A DNA stretch of 64,000 bases from positions 1 to 64,000 of the forward strand of contig NZ_JARZAG010000019.1 of NCBI RefSeq assembly GCF_029892155.1, in the 5' to 3' direction. Position numbers and translations under genes: made by a program. Origin of the DNA: Kitasatospora sp. GAS204B (GTDB lineage Bacteria > Actinomycetota > Actinomycetes > Streptomycetales > Streptomycetaceae). Positions 54,884-62,795 of the stretch are shown one piece after another. How positions within the stretch are numbered: position 1 is the stretch's first letter; each line of letters begins with the position of its first letter. The notes under the pieces are model-generated. The model was given only the letters and a program-made list of their open reading frames with translations. It ran no database searches and had not been told where the DNA came from.

Positions 54884-55974
54884 GCGAGGAGCCCGGCGGG
54901 GGGTCGGTGAGCCGGGCCGGGCTGATCGGCCTGTCGCTCGGCATGGCCGCCGCCGGGGCCGCGGCCGGCATCGCGATCGAGCGCCTGACGCTGGGCCGGG
55001 CGCGCCAGCGGGCCCGCGAGCGGCTGGACGCGGTCGCGCCGTTCGGCTCGCTGCGCGGGCGGCCGCGCACGGTGGCGGCCGAGGACGGCACCGAGCTGTA
55101 CGTCGAGCTGGACGGCCCCGAGGACGCGCCGCTGACCGTGGTGTTCTGCCACGGCTACTGCCTCAACCAGGACGTCTTCCACTTCCAGCGGGCGGCGTTC
55201 CGCGGCGACCTGCGGCTGGTCTTCTGGGACCAGCGCAGCCACGGCCGGTCCGAGCGCTCCCGCTCCTACCTGGCCGGGCGGCCCGCCTCGATCGACCAGC
55301 TGGGCGGCGACCTCGGGGCGGTGCTCGACGCGGTGGTCCCGAGCGGGCCGATCGTGCTGGTCGGCCACTCGATGGGCGGCATGAGCGTGATGGCGCTGGC
55401 CGAGCAGCGCCCGCGGCTGTTCCGCGACCGGGTGGCCGGGGTGGCGCTGATCGGCACCACGGCCGGCCAGTGGGAGACGGTGACCCTCGGGCTGTCCCCG
55501 GTCGGCACCAGACTCTGGCGCCGGCTGGGCCCCGGGGTGGTCCGGCTCCTGGGCAGCCAGGTCGGCCTGGTGGAGACCACCCGGCGTCTCGGCGCCGACG
55601 TCAGCGCCGTCTTCTACCGGCGCTTCTCCTTCGGTGGCGACGGCAAGGACGTCGACCCGGCGGTCGCCCGGTTCGCCGACCAGCTGCTGGACAGCACCCC
55701 GATCGACGTGGTCGCCGAGTTCTACCCCGCCTTCGCCGCGCACGAGAAGACGGCGGCGCTCACCGCGCTGGCCGAGCTGCCGGTGCTGGTGCTGGCCGGC
55801 ACCGAGGACCTGCTCACCCCGGTCGCGCACAGCGAGGCCATCGCCCGGGCGCTGCCGCGAGCCGAACTGGCGCTGCTCCCCGGCGCCGGGCACCTGGTGC
55901 TGCTGGAACGCCCGGAGGAGGTCAACGCCCGCCTGGCGGAGCTGATCCAGCGGGCGGGCGGCCCCGAGGTCTGA
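54880..55974 (+). CDS. Alpha/beta hydrolase
   Basis: The protein has 364 residues. The GTG at 54880 overlaps the alr stop (GTGA). A hydrophobic N-terminal segment (about 13-31, LIGLSLGMAAAGAAAGIAI) may anchor it in the membrane. The fold signatures are CHGYCLNQDVF (oxyanion region), GHSMGG (nucleophile Ser), AGTEDLLTP (acid) and GAGHLVLLE (catalytic His). A short cap domain lies between about 200 and 285. The substrate is unknown; its place after alr is common in streptomycetes. Confidence 0.9.
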   Translation: MSEEPGGGSVSRAGLIGLSLGMAAAGAAAGIAIERLTLGRARQRARERLDAVAPFGSLRGRPRTVAAEDGTELYVELDGPEDAPLTVVFCHGYCLNQDVFHFQRAAFRGDLRLVFWDQRSHGRSERSRSYLAGRPASIDQLGGDLGAVLDAVVPSGPIVLVGHSMGGMSVMALAEQRPRLFRDRVAGVALIGTTAGQWETVTLGLSPVGTRLWRRLGPGVVRLLGSQVGLVETTRRLGADVSAVFYRRFSFGGDGKDVDPAVARFADQLLDSTPIDVVAEFYPAFAAHEKTAALTALAELPVLVLAGTEDLLTPVAHSEAIARALPRAELALLPGAGHLVLLERPEEVNARLAELIQRAGGPEV

Positions 55975-56046
55975 CGACAGGACCTGGGACCGTGCGCGAT
56001 GTGGCACGGTTGGCTCAACGTCCGTGCGGCAGAACAAGAGGAAGCC

Positions 56047-56550
56047 ATGGCCCCCCAGACCACACTCACCGTCCGTACCCCCGAGCGGATGACCGGGCTC
56101 GGCCGGCGGCTGGCCGGGGTGCTGCGGCCCGGCGATCTGGTGCTGCTCTCCGGGGAGTTGGGAGCGGGCAAGACCACGCTCACCCGGGGGCTCGGCGAGG
56201 GGCTCGGGGTGCGCGGGGCGGTGACCTCGCCGACCTTCGTGATCGCGCGAGTGCACCCCTCGCTCGTCGGCGGGCCCGCGCTGGTGCACGTGGACGCGTA
56301 CCGCCTGGGCGGCGGGCTGGACGAGATGGAGGACCTCGACCTGGACGTTTCGCTGCCGGAGTCGGTGGTGGTGGTCGAGTGGGGCGAGGGCAAGGTCGAG
56401 CAGCTCTCGGCGGACCGGCTGGAGGTGCGGATCGAGCGGGCGCTCGGGGGCGGCGAGCGGCCGGAGGCCGACGAGGACCCGCGCCGGGTCACGCTGACCG
56501 GTCTCGGCGGCCGCTGGGACGGGGTCGACCTGGCCGCGCTGGACGGCTGA
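56047..56550 (+). CDS. tsaE: tRNA t6A biosynthesis ATPase TsaE
   Basis: The protein has 167 residues. The ATG at 56047 with AGAGGAAG upstream is chosen over an upstream ATG. SGELGAGKTTLTRGL is the P-loop, and SPTFVIARVH and HVDAYRL are TsaE signatures, followed by VVVEWGEG. TsaE works with TsaB and TsaD to attach threonylcarbamoyl to A37 of ANN-decoding tRNAs. The other members follow within 3 kb. Confidence 0.95.
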   Translation: MAPQTTLTVRTPERMTGLGRRLAGVLRPGDLVLLSGELGAGKTTLTRGLGEGLGVRGAVTSPTFVIARVHPSLVGGPALVHVDAYRLGGGLDEMEDLDLDVSLPESVVVVEWGEGKVEQLSADRLEVRIERALGGGERPEADEDPRRVTLTGLGGRWDGVDLAALDG

Positions 56551-56619
56551 GGTTTTTTCCGACAGCGTGTCGGCATCATGTTGCAGCCGGAGGTGGCGCC
56601 ATGATGGGATGGGCTTTGC

Positions 56620-56637
56620 AGTTAGGTGTACCTAACT
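56620..56637. promoter_or_regulatory. 18-bp operator-like palindrome
   Basis: Two 8-bp arms AGTTAGGT and ACCTAACT flank a 2-bp GT spacer. The site touches the ribosome-binding site (56638-56643) of the small ORF at 56650. It contains TTAGG and CCTAA half-sites like DtxR-family boxes, but their 4-bp spacing differs from the iron box. Confidence 0.55.
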
Positions 56638-56649
56638 AGGGAGTCCGCC

Positions 56650-56832
56650 ATGCAGAGCAGCACCCCCGTGACCAGGAAAGCCCCGGAGCCGGCCGAGCGG
56701 GTCCCGATGGACCGGCTGCTGGCCGCCACCGCCGCGGCGGTGGCCGTCTGCACGCCGCCGAAGCCCGGCGAGGCGGCTCAGCCGACGACCTGTACCCGGG
56801 TGCCGTCGGGGGCGAAGTCCCAGAGCGTCTGA
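56650..56832 (+). CDS. Small ORF, 60 aa, unknown
   Basis: The ATG at 56650 has AGGGAG 7 nt upstream and codon third positions are G or C in nearly all of the first 43 codons, which supports coding. The product has a basic/proline-rich start, a short alanine-rich hydrophobic stretch (about 22-34, LLAATAAAVAVC) and a polar tail. Its last 18 codons overlap the 3' end of the minus-strand gene at 56778, an oddity that may mean it is a remnant. No family is recognised. Confidence 0.4.
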   Translation: MQSSTPVTRKAPEPAERVPMDRLLAATAAAVAVCTPPKPGEAAQPTTCTRVPSGAKSQSV

Positions 56833-57353
56833 CCGTCGGCCCGGTCGAAGCGGATCCCGCCGGTCTTGACCTTCGGATCGGCCGGCGCGGTGGAGCCGTC
56901 GAGCGCCGCACTGAACCCGAAGACGACACCACCCTGCTGAGTGAACCGGACCACGTGCTCGATCTGCTTGCCGTCGGTCCCGGCCCCGGCGGGCGCCCGG
57001 CTGTAGACGGTGTAGCTGCCCGGCGCCGGGTTGACCGAGCCGGGCACCACCGGGAAGGCGGCCTGGATCTCGGGGGTCTTCTTCGGGTCGACCAGCCAGA
57101 CCTCCTTGGCGCTCAGCGAGTAGACCACCCGCAGGGTGCTGCCCTCCGCCGACTTGGGCAGCGGCGGAGCGCTCGGGGAGGCGTCGGCGCTCGGGGTCGG
57201 CGAGCCGGCCGGTGCGGTGCCGGCGTTGGGCGGCGGCTGGGCGGCCGAGGCGCGGCCGGCGGTGCCGTCGGCCTGGACGGCCAGCAGGGCGACCAGCGCC
57301 ATGGCGCTCAGGGTCAGACCGGCGACCGCGACTGCAGGACCCTTCATCGCCAC
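56778..57353 (-). CDS. Putative secreted or membrane-anchored protein, unknown
   Basis: The protein has 191 residues. The N-terminus (about 6-26, AVAVAGLTLSAMALVALLAV) is a signal peptide or anchor, followed by a Pro/Ser/Ala-rich linker (about 35-68) and a domain of about 120 residues with VYSLSAKEVWLVDPKKTPEIQ and VVFGFSAALDG. Two Met codons (57353 and 57347) can start it. An extracytoplasmic location is likely. I do not recognise a catalytic motif. It is divergent from tsaB. Confidence 0.75.
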   Translation of the reverse strand: MAMKGPAVAVAGLTLSAMALVALLAVQADGTAGRASAAQPPPNAGTAPAGSPTPSADASPSAPPLPKSAEGSTLRVVYSLSAKEVWLVDPKKTPEIQAAFPVVPGSVNPAPGSYTVYSRAPAGAGTDGKQIEHVVRFTQQGGVVFGFSAALDGSTAPADPKVKTGGIRFDRADGQTLWDFAPDGTRVQVVG

Positions 57354-57472
57354 CGCGCACTCCCGTCGTTCGTAGGGCCGTGAGCCCCATCGTGCCAGGT
57401 TCCGGGCGGGGCCCAGGGACCTGGAGAACGTGTGTTCCGTACGGGGACAGAGGGTCGACTCCGGCGACCCTC

Positions 57473-57478
57473 TAACCT
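57473..57478 (+). promoter_or_regulatory. -10 hexamer of a probable leaderless tsaB transcript
   Basis: TAACCT ends 6 nt before the tsaB GTG at 57485. No ribosome-binding site fits between them. Confidence 0.5.
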
Positions 57479-57484
57479 GGACCC

Positions 57485-58138
57485 GTGCTGCTGCTCGCGT
57501 TCGACACCGCTACCCCCGCCGTCACCGCCGCCGTCCATGACGGCGCGACCGTCCTGGCGCAGACCTACCAGGTCGACGCCCGGCGCCACGGCGAACTGCT
57601 GCTGCCCACCATCGCGCGGGTGCTCGCCGAGGCCGGCGTGGACAAGCGCGAGCTGACCGCGCTCGCGGTCGGCGTCGGCCCGGGCCCGTACACCGGGCTG
57701 CGGGTGGGTCTGGCCACGGCCGCCGCGCTCGGGCACGCGCTCGACCTGCCGGTGCACGGTGTCTGCACGCTGGACGCGATCGCCCGGCAGGCGCGCGCCG
57801 AAGGCCTGAGCGGCCCGTTCACGGCGGCCACTGACGCGCGTCGCAAGGAGGTCTACTGGGCCGACTACGACGCGGCGGGGCGCCGGATCGAGGGCCCGGC
57901 GGTGGACCGGCCCGGCGACCTGACGGTCCGTCAGGTCTCGGTGGGCGCCGGCGCGCTGCTCTACCCCGAGACCTTCCCGGGCGCGCGCGGGCCCGAGCAC
58001 CTGTCGGCCGGCGCGCTGGCCGACTTCGCGGTCGCCGAACTGGCCGCCGGACGCGAGCTGTTGCCGCCGCTGCCGCTCTACCTGCGCCGCCCTGACGCGC
58101 AGGTCCCCGCCGGCTACAAGGCGGTGCTGCCGGCGTGA
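57485..58138 (+). CDS. tsaB: tRNA t6A biosynthesis protein TsaB
   Basis: The protein has 217 residues, GTG start. LLLAFDTATPAVTAAV and GVGPGPYTGLRVGLATA are TsaB signatures of the ASKHA fold; the C-terminal part is degenerate compared with TsaD, as expected. It is a scaffold for TsaD. The rimI start overlaps its stop by 4 bp and tsaD follows, so tsaB-rimI-tsaD form an operon. Confidence 0.95.
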   Translation: MLLLAFDTATPAVTAAVHDGATVLAQTYQVDARRHGELLLPTIARVLAEAGVDKRELTALAVGVGPGPYTGLRVGLATAAALGHALDLPVHGVCTLDAIARQARAEGLSGPFTAATDARRKEVYWADYDAAGRRIEGPAVDRPGDLTVRQVSVGAGALLYPETFPGARGPEHLSAGALADFAVAELAAGRELLPPLPLYLRRPDAQVPAGYKAVLPA

Positions 58139-58647
58139 CCGCGGGCACGCGCACGACGAGGATCACGCTGCGCCCGATGCGCTGGTGGGACATCGCGCCG
58201 GTGCTGGATCTCGAGCACACGCTCTTCCCCGAGGACGCCTGGTCGGCCGGGATGTACTGGTCGGAGCTGGCCGACGCGCACCCCGGCGGCAGCCGCCACT
58301 ACACGGTGGCCACCACCGAGGACGGCACCATCGTGGGCTACGCCGGACTGATGGCGGGGCCCGGCGAGGCGGACGTGCAGACCATCGCCGTCGACGACCG
58401 CTACCAGGGCCGGGGCCTGGGCGCGGCGCTGCTCACCGACCTGGTCGACGAGTCCGTCCGGCGCGGCTGCACCGAGCTGCTGCTGGAGGTGCGGATCGAC
58501 AACTTCCGCGCGCAGCGCCTGTACGAGCGGTTCGGCTTCGCGCCGGTCGGCATCCGGCGCGGCTACTACCAGCCGGCCAACGTGGACGCGCTGGTGATGC
58601 GCCGCGACCACCGAAACGAGAACGAGACCGAGGAAGACCATGGCTGA
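58135..58647 (+). CDS. rimI: Ribosomal protein S18-alanine N-acetyltransferase
   Basis: The protein has 170 residues, GTG start overlapping tsaB. VDDRYQGRGLGAALL is the acetyl-CoA-binding motif of GNAT enzymes, and EVRIDNFRAQRLYERFGF and RRGYYQPANVDALVM are typical RimI parts. It acetylates the N-terminus of S18 in E. coli. Placement between tsaB and tsaD is common in actinobacteria. It overlaps tsaD by 8 bp. Confidence 0.94.
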   Translation: MTAGTRTTRITLRPMRWWDIAPVLDLEHTLFPEDAWSAGMYWSELADAHPGGSRHYTVATTEDGTIVGYAGLMAGPGEADVQTIAVDDRYQGRGLGAALLTDLVDESVRRGCTELLLEVRIDNFRAQRLYERFGFAPVGIRRGYYQPANVDALVMRRDHRNENETEEDHG

Positions 58648-59746
58648 CGAACCGCTCGTCCTGGGCATCGAGACCTCCTGCGACGAGACCGGCGTCGGCA
58701 TCGTGCGCGGCACCACCCTGCTGGCCGACGCGGTGGCCTCCAGCGTCAACGACCACGCCCGGTTCGGCGGCGTGGTCCCGGAGATCGCCAGCCGCGCGCA
58801 CCTGGAGGCGATGGTCCCCACCATCCAGCGCGCGCTGGACACCGCCGGGATCAAGGCGAGCGACCTGGACGGCATCGCGGTCACCGCGGGGCCCGGCCTG
58901 GCCGGCGCGCTGCTGGTCGGGGTCAGCGCCGCCAAGGCCTACGCCTGGGCGCTGGACAAGCCGCTCTACGGCGTCAACCACCTCGCCTCGCACATCTGCG
59001 TGGACCAGCTGGAGCACGGCCGGCTGCCCGAGCCGACGATGGCCCTGCTGGTCTCCGGCGGCCACTCCTCGCTGCTGCTCACCGGCGACATCACCAGTGA
59101 CGTGCGCCCGCTCGGCGCCACCATCGACGACGCGGCCGGCGAGGCGTTCGACAAGGTGGCCCGGGTGCTCGGCCTGGGCTTCCCCGGCGGCCCGGTGGTG
59201 GACCGGATGGCCCGCGAGGGCGACCGCAAGGCGATCCACTTCCCGCGCGGCCTGAGCGGCCCCAAGGACCCCGAGTTCGACTTCTCCTTCTCCGGCCTGA
59301 AGACGGCGGTGGCCCGCTGGGTGGAGGCCAAGCGGCGGGCCGGCGAGGAGGTACCGGTGGCGGACGTCGCGGCCTCCTTCCAGGAGGCGGTCACCGATGT
59401 GCTGACCCGCAAGGCGATCAAGGCCTGCCAGGAGCACGACGTGGACCACCTGATGATCGGCGGTGGGGTGGCGGCCAACTCCCGGCTGCGCGCGATGGCC
59501 GAGCAGCGCTGCGAGCGGGCCGGCATCCGGCTGCGGGTGCCGCGCCCGGGCCTGTGCACCGACAACGGCGCGATGGTCGCCGCGCTCGGCGCGGAGATGG
59601 TCTGGCGCGACCGGCCGACCTCGGCCTTCGACCTCTCGGCCGACTCCTCGCTGCCGGTCACCGAGGTCTCGGTGCCGGCCGCCCTGCTCGGGCACGGCGA
59701 CGTGCACGGCGAGGCCTACCGCGCGCTGGACGGCGGGCAGGCGTGA
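58640..59746 (+). CDS. tsaD: tRNA N6-adenosine threonylcarbamoyltransferase
   Basis: The protein has 368 residues. LGIETSCDETGVGIV, the metal-binding NHLASH and the SGGHSSLLL and GGGVAANSRLR motifs are diagnostic. It transfers the threonylcarbamoyl group from threonylcarbamoyl-AMP to tRNA A37. The ATG lies within rimI, 8 bp before its stop. A small ORF overlaps its stop. Confidence 0.97.
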   Translation: MADEPLVLGIETSCDETGVGIVRGTTLLADAVASSVNDHARFGGVVPEIASRAHLEAMVPTIQRALDTAGIKASDLDGIAVTAGPGLAGALLVGVSAAKAYAWALDKPLYGVNHLASHICVDQLEHGRLPEPTMALLVSGGHSSLLLTGDITSDVRPLGATIDDAAGEAFDKVARVLGLGFPGGPVVDRMAREGDRKAIHFPRGLSGPKDPEFDFSFSGLKTAVARWVEAKRRAGEEVPVADVAASFQEAVTDVLTRKAIKACQEHDVDHLMIGGGVAANSRLRAMAEQRCERAGIRLRVPRPGLCTDNGAMVAALGAEMVWRDRPTSAFDLSADSSLPVTEVSVPAALLGHGDVHGEAYRALDGGQA

Positions 59747-60009
59747 CCGAGGCGGTGATGTGGGAGGCCAAGGCGGTCGACGGTCGCGGGGCCGAGCTGC
59801 TGGGGTGGGCGCGCGAGCACCTGGCCCCCGCGCTCGCGGCGGCCGAGCGGCTGGAGCTGTTCAGCGCGCCCGGTGGGAGGGTGCTGGCGATCAGCTGGTG
59901 GCCGGCCCCGGTCGAGCCGGTGACGCCGCCTGAGCCGCCGTCAGAGCTGCTGGCGCGACCGGTGCATCGCTGGTCCTTCCACCGTGAGTACGTGGCCGAA
60001 GCACGGTAG
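59743..60009 (+). CDS. Small conserved-looking protein, 88 aa, unknown
   Basis: The GTG at 59743 overlaps the tsaD stop (GTGA), so coupling is likely; GTG 59755 or ATG 59758 are alternatives. The product has MWEAKAVDGRGAELLGWA at the start and RVLAISWW in a probable central strand, and ends in a Pro-rich segment and RWSFHREY. Length and pattern hint at a ferredoxin-like dimeric alpha/beta barrel (antibiotic-monooxygenase type), but this is a guess. Codon use fits a real gene. Confidence 0.65.
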   Translation: MTEAVMWEAKAVDGRGAELLGWAREHLAPALAAAERLELFSAPGGRVLAISWWPAPVEPVTPPEPPSELLARPVHRWSFHREYVAEAR

Positions 60010-60064
60010 CGTTCCGGGACGAGAGCGCTGGTCGAACACACAACAGCAGGGGGAGCGGGACGCC

Positions 60065-60976
60065 GTGAAGACCTACCAGAGGAGCCGGCTGACGGCGTGC
60101 ACGGCGGGCTCGCTCGCCCTGGTCGCCGCCGTCGCGCTCAGCGGCTGCGGCAGCAGCGGCGGGGAGCAGAAGAACGCGGTCGCACCGCAGAGCACCCCGG
60201 CGGCCGGGCCGCCGTCGAGCGCCGCGCCGTCGACCGCGGCCACGCCGCCGGCGGCCGGCGACGGTCAGGTGTCGGCCGCGGCCTGGGCCAAGTGGCACCT
60301 GCAGCCGCTGCCCGCCGCGCCCGCGCCGCCCGCCGACAAGCCGGTCAAGCTCGGCAGGACCGGCCAGGTCCCGGTGATCAGCGCCATTCCCACCAGCGAC
60401 AAGGTGGTCTTCGTGACCATCGACGACGGCGAGGAGAAGGACCCCAAGTTCATCGAGATGATGAACGACCTGAAGATCCCGGTCACCATGTTCCTGATGG
60501 ACGACGCGATCAAGAACGACTACGGCTACTTCAAGCCGCTGCAGGCCGCCGGCAACCACATCCAGAACCACACGCTGCACCACCCGGCGATGAGCACCAA
60601 GTCCGCCGTCGTGCAGAAGAACGAGGTCTGCGGCGACCAGCAGGTGCTCAGCCAGCAGTACGGGGCGGCGCCGTTCCTGTTCCGCCCGCCCTACGGCGAC
60701 GGCGCCAACACCGCCACGCTCAACTCCGCGGTCCAGCAGTGCGGTCCGCGGGCGGTGGTGCTGTGGCGCGAGACGATGCAGATCCACGACATGCAGTACC
60801 AGGCCGGCGACAAGAAGTTGAAGCCCGGCGACATCATCCTGGCCCACTTCCGCGGTCCCAAGGACCTCAAGGGCGAGACGATGACCGAGATGTTCGGCGA
60901 GTTGCTCAGCCGGATCCAGGAGCAGGGCTTCTCGGTGGCACGGCTGGAGGACTACATCCAGCCGCCGGCCGGCTGA
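60065..60976 (+). CDS. Lipoprotein polysaccharide deacetylase (NodB homology)
   Basis: The protein has 303 residues, GTG start after a GGGGGAG stretch. A signal peptide ends in lipobox LSGC (25-28), followed by a Ser/Pro/Ala linker to about residue 95. The NodB domain has TIDDG (118-122), HTLHHP (169-174, zinc His pair), RPPYGD (207-212) and ILAHF (258-262). It is anchored outside the membrane and should deacetylate a carbohydrate such as GlcNAc residues. Its 3' end overlaps the convergent methyltransferase gene by 25 bp. Confidence 0.91.
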   Translation: MKTYQRSRLTACTAGSLALVAAVALSGCGSSGGEQKNAVAPQSTPAAGPPSSAAPSTAATPPAAGDGQVSAAAWAKWHLQPLPAAPAPPADKPVKLGRTGQVPVISAIPTSDKVVFVTIDDGEEKDPKFIEMMNDLKIPVTMFLMDDAIKNDYGYFKPLQAAGNHIQNHTLHHPAMSTKSAVVQKNEVCGDQQVLSQQYGAAPFLFRPPYGDGANTATLNSAVQQCGPRAVVLWRETMQIHDMQYQAGDKKLKPGDIILAHFRGPKDLKGETMTEMFGELLSRIQEQGFSVARLEDYIQPPAG

Positions 60977-62148
60977 GCCACCGGCTGAGCCAGCAGCATG
61001 GTCGGGGTGTCGGCGACCCGGGTCAGGAAGACCGTCGCGGTGTTCGGCCCCTCGGGCTTCAGCTGCCGGCGCAGCTCCTCCGGGGTCAGCCCGATGCCGC
61101 GCTTCTTGATCACCACGGTGCCCACCGCCCGCTGCCGCAACAGGATCTTGAGCTTCTTCACGTTGAACGGCAGCAGGTCGGTGATCTCGTACGCGTGCGC
61201 GAACGGCGTCGCGAGCAGCTGATCAGAGGTCAGGTAGGCGATCATCGGGTCGATCAGGGTGGCGCCGAGCCGTGCGGCGACCTCGGCGACCAGGTGGGCG
61301 CGGATCACCGCGCCGTCCGGCTCGTAGAGGTAGCGGCGCACCGGCCCGGCCGGCGGGTCGGGGAGCCGGCCGCCGGTCAGGGTGTGCGGTCCCGGCAGCA
61401 GGGTGGCCCGGTGCGGCGCGTCGGCGGCCGGGGCGGTGCCGAACCAGAGCACCGCCTCCTTGACCTCGCCGTGGTCGGAGACCCACTCCGCCTCCGCGTC
61501 CTCGGGCACCGCCTCGTGCGGGATGCCCGGGGCCACCTTGAGCGCGCCCAGCGGGGTGCGGCGGCCGGCCTCGATCGCCCAGGAGAGCGGTGGGGAGTAG
61601 GCGGCGGGGTCGAAGACCCGGCCCTTGGCGGTGCGGCGTGCCGGGTCGGTGAAGACGGCGTCGAATCCGTCGACCGCCACCTCGGTCACGTCCGCGCAGC
61701 GCACCTCGATCAGCTCGGACAGGCCCAGCGCGGCCGCGTTGGCCGCCGCGACCGCGCAGGTCAGCGGGTCCCGGTCGACCGCGAGCAGCGAGATCCCGGC
61801 CCGTGCCAGGGCGATCGCGTCACCGCCGTTGCCCGCGCACAGGTCGGCCAGCCGCGCCACCCCGAGCCGGCTGAACCGGGCGGCCCGCCACTCGGCCACG
61901 CTGCGCCGGGTGGACTGCTCGACCCCGTTGGGCGTGAAGTACATCCGCGCCGCGTCGTCCCCGAACTTCGGCTGGGCCCGCTGCCGCAGCCGCGCCTGCC
62001 CCAGCGCCGCGGAGACCAGCTCCGCCGGGTGCTCCCGCCGCAGCCGGGTGGCCAGCGCCAACTCCTCCTCGGGGGCGTACTCGCGCAGTTCGGTCAGCAG
62101 CCGCTGTCCCTGGTCGGTCAGCAGCCGCGCAAAGGTCTCGGTCTCCAC
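60952..62148 (-). CDS. Class I SAM-dependent methyltransferase with THUMP-like domain
   Basis: The protein has 398 residues. A helical N-terminal part (about 1-85) precedes the SAM motif LADLCAGNGGDAIALA, with VDRDPLTCAVAAANAAALGL following and FTDPARR as the catalytic-region motif. The C-terminal part, PFNVKKLKILLRQRAVGTVVIKKRG, resembles the THUMP-like domain of this actinobacterial family. The target is probably RNA (inference). It is convergent with, and overlaps, the deacetylase gene, and divergent from groES. Confidence 0.87.
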   Translation of the reverse strand: METETFARLLTDQGQRLLTELREYAPEEELALATRLRREHPAELVSAALGQARLRQRAQPKFGDDAARMYFTPNGVEQSTRRSVAEWRAARFSRLGVARLADLCAGNGGDAIALARAGISLLAVDRDPLTCAVAAANAAALGLSELIEVRCADVTEVAVDGFDAVFTDPARRTAKGRVFDPAAYSPPLSWAIEAGRRTPLGALKVAPGIPHEAVPEDAEAEWVSDHGEVKEAVLWFGTAPAADAPHRATLLPGPHTLTGGRLPDPPAGPVRRYLYEPDGAVIRAHLVAEVAARLGATLIDPMIAYLTSDQLLATPFAHAYEITDLLPFNVKKLKILLRQRAVGTVVIKKRGIGLTPEELRRQLKPEGPNTATVFLTRVADTPTMLLAQPVAQPAGGWM

Positions 62149-62188
62149 CCGCCCATTGTCCAGGTCCGGCGATTCGCCCTGCGCGCCG

Positions 62189-62215
62189 CTGGCACTCTGG
62201 TTGACTGAGTGCTAA
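62189..62215 (+). promoter_or_regulatory. CIRCE operator 1
   Basis: CTGGCACTC, 9 nt, GAGTGCTAA (62189-62197 and 62207-62215) matches the CIRCE consensus for HrcA except at two positions of the left arm. It covers the groES -35. Confidence 0.9.
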
Positions 62216-62229
62216 CCGCGTCCTATGGT
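62201..62229 (+). promoter_or_regulatory. groES-groEL promoter
   Basis: TTGACT (62201-62206) and TATGGT (62224-62229) are 17 bp apart and embedded between the CIRCE operators. Confidence 0.82.
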
Positions 62230-62234
62230 CGTTC

Positions 62235-62261
62235 CTGGCACTCCCCCCAGGGGAGTGCTAA
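62235..62261 (+). promoter_or_regulatory. CIRCE operator 2
   Basis: CTGGCACTC, 9 nt, GAGTGCTAA (62235-62243 and 62253-62261), same arms as operator 1, at the expected transcription start. Confidence 0.9.
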
Positions 62262-62357
62262 CGCGACAGTATCGGCCTGACCCCCGCGACGGCAGGCCGT
62301 CCCTGTCGCTCACCTACCTGTTAGACAACCCCGTAATCTCCGAAGGGGAACTCGGAC

Positions 62358-62666
62358 GTGACCACCGCCAGCAGCAAGGTTGCCATCAAGCCGCTTGAGG
62401 ACCGCATCGTGGTCCAGCCGCTCGACGCCGAGACCACCACGGCCTCCGGCCTGGTTATCCCGGACACCGCCAAGGAGAAGCCCCAGGAGGGCGTTGTCCT
62501 GGCCGTCGGCCCGGGCCGCTTCGAGGAGGGCAACCGTCTTCCGCTCGACGTCACCGTCGGCGACGTCGTCCTGTACTCGAAGTACGGCGGCACCGAGGTG
62601 AAGTACAACGGCGAGGAGTACCTCGTCCTCTCGGCTCGCGACGTTCTCGCCATCATCGAGAAGTAA
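62358..62666 (+). CDS. groES: Co-chaperonin GroES
   Basis: The protein has 102 residues, GTG start. KVAIKPLEDRIVVQPLDAE and GDVVLYSKYGGTEVKYNGEEY are GroES signatures; the mobile-loop region (TTASGLVIPDTAKEK) is intact. It caps the GroEL ring during folding. Two CIRCE operators upstream place it under the heat-shock repressor HrcA. groEL follows after a 129-bp spacer with a hairpin. Confidence 0.98.
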   Translation: MTTASSKVAIKPLEDRIVVQPLDAETTTASGLVIPDTAKEKPQEGVVLAVGPGRFEEGNRLPLDVTVGDVVLYSKYGGTEVKYNGEEYLVLSARDVLAIIEK

Positions 62667-62673
62667 GCAGTCC

Positions 62674-62693
62674 GGCGGACCTCACGGTCCGCC
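62674..62693 (+). other. Hairpin in the groES-groEL spacer
   Basis: 62674-62681 pairs with 62686-62693 (8 bp, loop TCAC). A second structure at 62702-62741 pairs CGCCCCGG with CCGGGGCG around a small inner TGTCA/TGACA hairpin. Partial attenuation or mRNA processing would explain them. Confidence 0.65.
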
Positions 62694-62795
62694 ATCTGGC
62701 CCGCCCCGGATCCGTGTCAGTTGTGACAGGGGCCCGGGGCGCGGTTGTTGCTACACCTGACGTCACGTACGCAGATATCCCGAGGAAACGGAATC

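Noticed and set aside
56620..56637. DmdR/IdeR iron box
   Set aside because: TTAGG and CCTAA half-sites are present, but only 4 bp apart instead of the 9 bp of the 19-bp iron box; kept only as an unassigned palindrome.
56778..57353. L,D-transpeptidase or other wall enzyme
   Set aside because: No HxxxCRN-type or other catalytic motif is visible; left as unknown secreted protein.
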